A stretch of 11,064 bases of DNA, taken from NCBI GenBank assembly GCA_023436395.1, contig JAEZJJ010000059.1, positions 1 through 11,064 on the forward strand, in the 5' to 3' direction. The translations under genes were made by a program, and so were the position numbers. Position 1 is the stretch's first letter; the number at the start of each line of letters is the position of its first letter. The notes beneath the pieces are model-generated. The model did not search any database. It worked only from the letters and a program-made list of their open reading frames with translations, and had not been told where the DNA came from. The stretch comes from Bacillota bacterium (lineage in GTDB: Bacteria > Bacillota > Clostridia > Lachnospirales > Cellulosilyticaceae). Shown here piece after piece: positions 6,718-11,064 of this stretch.

Positions 6718-8309
6718 TAACCATTAGCCTCCTTAAATTCCGTGGGTGTTATCCCCACACTCTTCTTAAATATCCGACTAAAATAATTAGGATCACTATA
6801 CCCTACTTCTATTCCAGTTTCTTTAATTGTTTTGCCTTTGGTTAAAAGTATCTTTGCCATCTCTATTCGTAGTCCCGTTAAGTAATCAATGAAATTTTCT
6901 CCTGTCACTTCCTTAAAAAGTTTACTAAAATAATATGGACTAATATCTACCTCTCTAGAAACCTCTTCTAAAGAAATATCTTTGTAGTAATAAGACTTTA
7001 TGTAATCTTTTGCACGTTCAATACAGTCATTAGAATGCTCTTTCTTCTGTGCTATCACCTTATTGCATGCCTCTGTTATCTTATAAGTAAACCACTTTTT
7101 TAGTTCTAAACCATCTTGAATACTCATTAATTCTTCTAGGTAATTCCTTCTCTCTGTAAAGCCATAGGCCATTCCCTTGCTTAAAAATGTTTTTCTTTCA
7201 CTATATAGGACTAATTCTAATATTTTTATCTTAATATCGCTCTCACAGTCTTTATAGTTCTTTATAATCCAATCAAAATAAATTTCACTCTGTTCTTTTG
7301 CTTCTTGTAATTTCCCTAATTTAATAGCTCCTAGTATACCTTGTTCTATTTCTAAAGGATAGCTTTGGCCTCTATTAAAGTTAATTGCTAAATCTTTAAA
7401 GTGGATTACTTTTGCTTTAGAATTCTTCATAGCTTTTACTGCTTCTCTATAAGATTCTACCAAATGATCACTAACTTTAACACTTCCTATTCCTAATCTA
7501 AAAGTAGCTTCTATCCTTTCTTCTAATTCATAAAGCATCTGCCTTGCTCTCTCAATAATGTTAATCCGTTCTCCATATTCCATTAAAGAAACCTCATAAG
7601 GAACAAAAATAATAGTCTTATTAATCATATTTGCCCCTACTACACATTCAAAATATTGTTTTATAATTTCTCTAATCGTATAAGAAAAGTTTTGTGCCTT
7701 AATGCTACTCCCTACTGCATTACTTAAATCATTTCCTTCTATACTATCTCCATACTCTAATACCATCATATATCCATACTCAGTATGAATATCTAAAAGT
7801 TCATTATACCTTTCTAACTCTCCTTGGCTTTCCTCTTGAAAAAGAATAGCATATATTGCACCACTTTCTATAATAGGCACTACAACTTCCAATTTTTCCT
7901 TTATAAGCAAGTCCTGACTTCTTTTTTTCTTTTCTTCATCTATTAAATGCATAGCTTTATTAATTACTTCTATAATTACCTTTTGATTAACTGGTTTATT
8001 AAGATACTCTAATACCCCTAAATTAATAGCTTCTTTTGCATAATCAAATTTATTATAAGCAGATAAGACGATAAAAAGAGTAGAAGGACTGTTTTTCTTA
8101 ATTTCCTTCATAGCCTCTATTCCATTAATCCCTGGCATTTGAATATCCATAAAGGCTATATCTGGTCTAAATTGCTCTGCCAGTTCAATAACACTTCTAC
8201 CTGTTTTTGCTGATTCTACAATACATACCCCCTTGAAATTCTTTTCAATAATAAGAGAAAGCGCATTAATAACGATTCCTTCGTCATCTGCTAGCATAAT
8301 TTTATACAT
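6717..8309 (-). CDS. YesN-type response regulator, receiver plus AraC-family DNA-binding domain
   Basis: Cytoplasmic transcription factor that is the likely partner of the adjacent kinase. From the chosen start (530 residues) the receiver occupies about 1-120: acidic pair Asp8-Asp9, phospho-acceptor Asp55 in FMDIQMPG, Ser83 in VLSAYN and Lys105 in LNKP. A helical middle region of about 300 residues, of the kind found in YesN regulators, links to an AraC HTH domain at about 425-530. That domain has SLEEVSREVDISPYYFSKLF (first helix-turn-helix) and YSDPNYFSRIFKKSVGITP (family signature). The frame opens further upstream at TTG 8333 and ATG 8330, but ATG 8309 gives the family-typical start MYKIMLADDE and has AAGGA just before it. 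It overlaps the kinase stop by 8 nt, indicating translational coupling. Likely target: the chvE promoter. Confidence 0.92.
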   Translation of the reverse strand: MYKIMLADDEGIVINALSLIIEKNFKGVCIVESAKTGRSVIELAEQFRPDIAFMDIQMPGINGIEAMKEIKKNSPSTLFIVLSAYNKFDYAKEAINLGVLEYLNKPVNQKVIIEVINKAMHLIDEEKKKRSQDLLIKEKLEVVVPIIESGAIYAILFQEESQGELERYNELLDIHTEYGYMMVLEYGDSIEGNDLSNAVGSSIKAQNFSYTIREIIKQYFECVVGANMINKTIIFVPYEVSLMEYGERINIIERARQMLYELEERIEATFRLGIGSVKVSDHLVESYREAVKAMKNSKAKVIHFKDLAINFNRGQSYPLEIEQGILGAIKLGKLQEAKEQSEIYFDWIIKNYKDCESDIKIKILELVLYSERKTFLSKGMAYGFTERRNYLEELMSIQDGLELKKWFTYKITEACNKVIAQKKEHSNDCIERAKDYIKSYYYKDISLEEVSREVDISPYYFSKLFKEVTGENFIDYLTGLRIEMAKILLTKGKTIKETGIEVGYSDPNYFSRIFKKSVGITPTEFKEANG

Positions 8310-9846
8310 CTTCTTCCTTCGCCTCCCCATCAATTCTACTCATTATCTCATTTTTTTCTTTAGGAATACTTATAGTAATTTTACTCCCTTTATTTTTTCC
8401 TAAGCTTTCAATCTCAAATAAGTGTCCTCCATTATAATAGATCTCCAGTCTTTCCATTACATTTTTAATACCTATACCATTAGAATTTTTAAGTATATTT
8501 TCTTCCTCTTTTTTACCCTGTAAAATTTGTTCTAGTTTTTCTCTCTCTATTCCTATACCATTATCCTCAATGCATATATGAATAAAATATTCCCCTTCAT
8601 AAACCTCGAGCGTAATAATTCCCTCCCATTCTATATCTCTAATACCATAATTCACACAGTTCTCTACAAGTGGTTGAAGAATCATACTGGGAACTCTTAC
8701 CTTCGTGCATCCTTCATCTATATATTTTTGATAGTTAATTTCTCCTACAAATCTAACATTAAGTATATAAATATAATTATCTACCAACTTAATTTCTTCT
8801 TCTAATGTGGCATCTTCATTAATTTTTTTTATATTATATCTAAAAAAATCTGCCATGTTCTCTATAAATAAGCATGTTTGATTTGCATCCTCCATCATAG
8901 CCAGCTGTGCTCCTGCATTTAATGTATTAAATAAAAAATGTGGATTAATTTGAGCTTGTAAATATTTGAGTTGAGCATCTTTTAAATGCCCTTCCATAAT
9001 CAGTTCTTTTTCTCTAAGCCTATTTTCTGTTTCCATACTTATCTTGAGTTGTTCAATATATATTTCTATACTTACAATCATTTGATTAAAAGCACTACTT
9101 ACAATACCCAATTCATCTTTAGTTTTTACTTCAATTAAATGAGTATTGAAATTTCCCTTTGCAATTTCATTAGCAGATTCAGCTAATTGAGTAAGGGGTT
9201 TAGTAATCGTTTGGGTTAAACAATAAATTAGATAAATATTTGCTCCAATGATTACTATTAATATGGTATTAGTGATTGTTTCCATATTCCCTAGAGAGTT
9301 TAAGAAAATCTGATAGTTCATAGAATTATACTTGAATTGCTCATTATTAAGACTATTTATGTATGTATTAATATATGAAAATCGATTAGTTGCTTCTTCG
9401 TAATAATATTTGTATTTCTGTATATTACGTCCTCTTTTAGCTTGCATAGTCTCACTTACCATTTCCAGGTAAGCCTCTGACATATTCCTTATGTTTTTTT
9501 CCATTAAGAGTAATTGATTATCTGATATTGTATCATTTAAGTTTCCCATAAGTTTAAGATAATTTTGCTCAGATTTATAATACTCACTAAGGGCTTCAGA
9601 GCTTTTAGTATTCAAATAACCTTCCATGTTTTTTTGGATACTACCAAGGGCCTCTGATAATTGATTTAAATTAATGTTGCTTGTGTAAACACCATTTATT
9701 TCGTTCATCTTACCATTAATATTTATGTACATAAAAATATTTACTATAAAGATAATACAAGAGGTAAAAATACAAACTAGGATTAATTTTAAACGTATAG
9801 GAAGGGTATACCATTTCTCCTTTATCCACTCTATATTTTGTTTCAT
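8302..9846 (-). CDS. LytS/YesM-type sensor histidine kinase
   Basis: Membrane sensor kinase that should phosphorylate the downstream regulator. The order is: cytoplasmic N-terminus, membrane segment about 17-42, extracytoplasmic helical domain about 43-190 (rich in Asn, Tyr and Glu, with no recognised ligand domain), membrane segment about 192-210, HAMP about 211-264, coiled-coil linker, His_kinase domain with AQINPHFLFNTLN (298-310, phospho-acceptor His303), then an ATPase domain with N-box PSMILQPLVENCVNYG (386-401), G1 EDNGIGI (427-433) and G2 NGIGIKNVMERL (456-467). All catalytic motifs are intact. The helical outer domain fits a kinase that senses sugar through a separate binding protein, as LytS does with XylFII. 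It starts at ATG 9846 with AAAGGGGG and a 6-nt gap, 13 nt after the first binding-protein gene, and overlaps the regulator by 8 nt. Confidence 0.93.
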   Translation of the reverse strand: MKQNIEWIKEKWYTLPIRLKLILVCIFTSCIIFIVNIFMYININGKMNEINGVYTSNINLNQLSEALGSIQKNMEGYLNTKSSEALSEYYKSEQNYLKLMGNLNDTISDNQLLLMEKNIRNMSEAYLEMVSETMQAKRGRNIQKYKYYYEEATNRFSYINTYINSLNNEQFKYNSMNYQIFLNSLGNMETITNTILIVIIGANIYLIYCLTQTITKPLTQLAESANEIAKGNFNTHLIEVKTKDELGIVSSAFNQMIVSIEIYIEQLKISMETENRLREKELIMEGHLKDAQLKYLQAQINPHFLFNTLNAGAQLAMMEDANQTCLFIENMADFFRYNIKKINEDATLEEEIKLVDNYIYILNVRFVGEINYQKYIDEGCTKVRVPSMILQPLVENCVNYGIRDIEWEGIITLEVYEGEYFIHICIEDNGIGIEREKLEQILQGKKEEENILKNSNGIGIKNVMERLEIYYNGGHLFEIESLGKNKGSKITISIPKEKNEIMSRIDGEAKEEDV

Positions 9847-9859
9847 AGGTTTCCCCCTT

Positions 9860-10876
9860 TTACTCTTTAGTCCTCATAAATTGCTCTACATTATTAACTG
9901 TAATGAGTTTAGCACTTAAAGTTAAATAATCGCTAATACGCCCTTCCTCTCTATATCCTTGTAAAGCTTCCATACATAACTTCCCTACTTGCTCTGCATC
10001 AATGGCAACTGTAGAATAGATAATCTCCTTTTCCACAGCCGCTAGAATTTCAGCTGAGTCATAGTAACCTAATATACTCATTTGTCCAACTTTATTATGA
10101 TCAACGACAGCTTGATACACACATTTGGTGCTTACTTCATTTAAGCAAACCATAATATCTGGAATATTTTTTATAATAATATCCCTTGCCGCTTCTTCTG
10201 TACTAAAAATATTTTCATTATCTATTGCTACAGCTTCTAAAGTAATTTTAGAACTTTTTTGCGCTTCCTTTGCTATATTTTCTCTAATGCTAGAATAAAT
10301 AATCCCTTGATTGCTACCGGAGCTATTTCTATCCATAAGCACTAAAACTTTGTTCTCCTCTTCAGTTGCTAAACTTAGAATCTGCTCAGCATACATTTTA
10401 CCAACATTATAGTTATTCATTCCTATAAAACATTGACGCACACTGGTAGGACAGTCATTTAAAACAGTAATAACTGTAATCTCCTTTTCTACAGCCTCAT
10501 CAATGAGTATCTCCATCTCCTTGCTTCCATTAGCATCTATTATAATGCCATCTACATTACAATCTATGGCTATTCTTAGTAATTCTTTTGTACTATATTG
10601 AGTTGCTAGGTTTCTCCCCATATATTCTACATAAGCATTATATTGCTTAGCTTCTTCCTTTACGCTTTCATAAATGGTTTCCCACAGAGATGAATGAACA
10701 TCCTCTGTAATAAGTACATAATGCTTAGTATATGACTCATTACTTCCTCTATTAAATGATTCCTGAGATAAGGGCTTCTTATAAAAATACACCATCATCC
10801 CCCAAGCTATAGCCAATAGACTTCCTATACAAAAAAACATTATTAAAGATAGTAGTTTTTTCCTCCTAACAGCCAC
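9860..10876 (-). CDS. Membrane-anchored type 1 periplasmic-binding protein, probable sensory partner of the kinase
   Basis: Substrate-binding-like protein of the RbsB/LacI-sensor fold (Peripla_BP_4 type). The basic N-terminus (AVRRKK) and hydrophobic segment about 8-31 carry Cys16 but no lipobox context, so it is probably anchored. The outer part begins HYVLITED (52-59), continues with NVDGIIIDANGS (107-118), an edge strand with VITVLNDCP (135-143), FIGMNNYNVGKMYAEQI (150-166), IMVCLNEVSTK (241-251) and SILGYYDS (267-274). The YDR and GQD sugar-contact motifs of XylF and ChvE are absent, so its ligand differs or is lost. It opens the four-gene sensory operon, 13 nt before the kinase, and lacks its own permease and ATPase, which favours sensing over transport. 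GTG start with AAGGAGG 6 nt upstream. Precise function unknown. Confidence 0.82.
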   Translation of the reverse strand: MAVRRKKLLSLIMFFCIGSLLAIAWGMMVYFYKKPLSQESFNRGSNESYTKHYVLITEDVHSSLWETIYESVKEEAKQYNAYVEYMGRNLATQYSTKELLRIAIDCNVDGIIIDANGSKEMEILIDEAVEKEITVITVLNDCPTSVRQCFIGMNNYNVGKMYAEQILSLATEEENKVLVLMDRNSSGSNQGIIYSSIRENIAKEAQKSSKITLEAVAIDNENIFSTEEAARDIIIKNIPDIMVCLNEVSTKCVYQAVVDHNKVGQMSILGYYDSAEILAAVEKEIIYSTVAIDAEQVGKLCMEALQGYREEGRISDYLTLSAKLITVNNVEQFMRTKE

Positions 10877-10943
10877 ACTATGCCTCCTTGTTTATGCATT
10901 ATACCTATATTGGAACTAAATCTTCCGATTTTTTTATAAATAT

Positions 10944-10952
10944 ATTATACCA
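10944..10952 (-). promoter_or_regulatory. Extended -10 promoter of the sensory operon
   Basis: The minus strand reads TGGTATAAT: a consensus -10 (10949-10944) with the TG of an extended -10 (10952-10951). No convincing -35 is correctly placed; the TTGACA at 11000-10995 is about 45 nt away and is too far to pair with it. The predicted transcript start is near 10937, about 60 nt before the GTG start codon. Confidence 0.55.
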
Positions 10953-10986
10953 TAATATTTTGTCTTATTTGTTAGTTAAAATAAAT

Positions 10987-11001
10987 ATTGATCGTGTCAA
11001 T
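10987..11001. repeat. Small palindrome upstream of the sensory operon (possible operator)
   Basis: ATTGATCGTGTCAAT has perfect 5-bp arms (ATTGA/TCAAT on the minus strand) around a 5-bp centre. It sits about 40 bp upstream of the predicted -10 and contains TTGACA. It could be a regulator site, but a palindrome of this size can arise by chance in AT-rich DNA. Confidence 0.25.
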
Positions 11002-11008
11002 TTACTGT

Positions 11009-11034
11009 AGGAAAATTAAACTTAGATTTTTCCT
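11009..11034. repeat. Inverted repeat near right edge
   Basis: AGGAAAA (11009-11015) and TTTTCCT (11028-11034) form a perfect 7-bp inverted repeat with a 12-nt centre. CTTAG/CTAAG (11021-11025 and 11033-11037) overlaps it as an alternative pairing. It is upstream of the sensory operon, and the rest of 10953-11064 holds no gene. It may be an operator or the end of a neighbouring unit outside the window. Confidence 0.3.
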
Positions 11035-11064
11035 AAGGTATATTTCTTTTATGCTTCAATCGTT

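Noticed and set aside
6650..6724. 24-codon minus-strand frame starting at ATG 6724, just 3 nt after AAGGAGG
   Set aside because: The site-to-start gap is too short, and the frame lies inside the start of the XylF-like gene, whose family motifs prove its own frame. The AAGGAGG more likely serves the ATG at 6717.
8578..8805. Plus-strand open frame opposite the kinase ATPase domain
   Set aside because: Shadow of conserved N-box and G-box coding sequence.
9725..9919. Plus-strand open frame across the junction of the kinase and first binding-protein genes
   Set aside because: Antisense to two well-supported genes and their ribosome binding site; no homology recognised.
10898..10903. Second TATAAT on the minus strand, near the first binding-protein gene
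   Set aside because: No -35 and no extended -10 TG, and it would leave almost no leader before the ribosome binding site. The upstream TGGTATAAT is better.
10918..10937. AAATC-TTCC-GATTT hairpin followed by T on the plus strand, resembling a terminator
   Set aside because: Only a 5-bp AT-rich stem, with no plus-strand gene to terminate.

Overview
The window is AT-rich DNA with every supported gene on the minus strand, so transcription runs right to left. The left edge holds the 5' end of a 16S rRNA gene. Its sequence, the low GC content, the Firmicutes-type rRNA leader, the strong purine-rich ribosome binding sites and the protein families all point to a Clostridia-class Firmicute, most likely of the Lachnospirales/Cellulosilyticum kind. 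That finer placement is an impression from reading, not a computed result.

Layout in transcription order, from the right edge. A promoter with an extended -10 (about 10944-10952) drives a four-gene sensory operon: a membrane-anchored type 1 periplasmic-binding protein (start 10876), a LytS/YesM-type sensor histidine kinase (start 9846), a YesN-type response regulator with an AraC DNA-binding domain (start best placed at 8309), and a second membrane-anchored binding protein that closely resembles XylF (start 6717). The genes are separated by 13 nt or overlap by 8 nt and 1 nt, and the operon ends at an intrinsic terminator (5629-5667). A second promoter (-35 TTGTCA, -10 TATAAA) then drives the transporter operon chvE-mmsA-mmsB, which encodes a lipoprotein sugar-binding protein, a double ATPase and a permease of the multiple-monosaccharide ABC family. 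A hairpin lies between chvE and mmsA, and a strong 17-bp terminator follows mmsB. Next comes a stand-alone GH73 glucosaminidase-domain gene without a signal peptide. Finally there is a typical rRNA promoter with an A-tract upstream element, a leader with a boxA-like sequence, and the 16S gene running off the window.

How the parts work together (inference from known families): the arrangement resembles the XylFII-LytS-YesN sugar-sensing system of Clostridium beijerinckii, in which a membrane-tethered XylF-like protein presents sugar to a LytS kinase and the YesN-type regulator activates the neighbouring sugar ABC transporter genes. What is unusual is that this locus has two different anchored binding proteins, one at each end of the kinase/regulator pair, plus a third, ChvE-like lipoprotein for transport. 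This is the best candidate in the window for a system that is not fully described. No gene-free stretch exceeds 300 bases; the intergenic regions hold the promoters, terminators and leader listed below.
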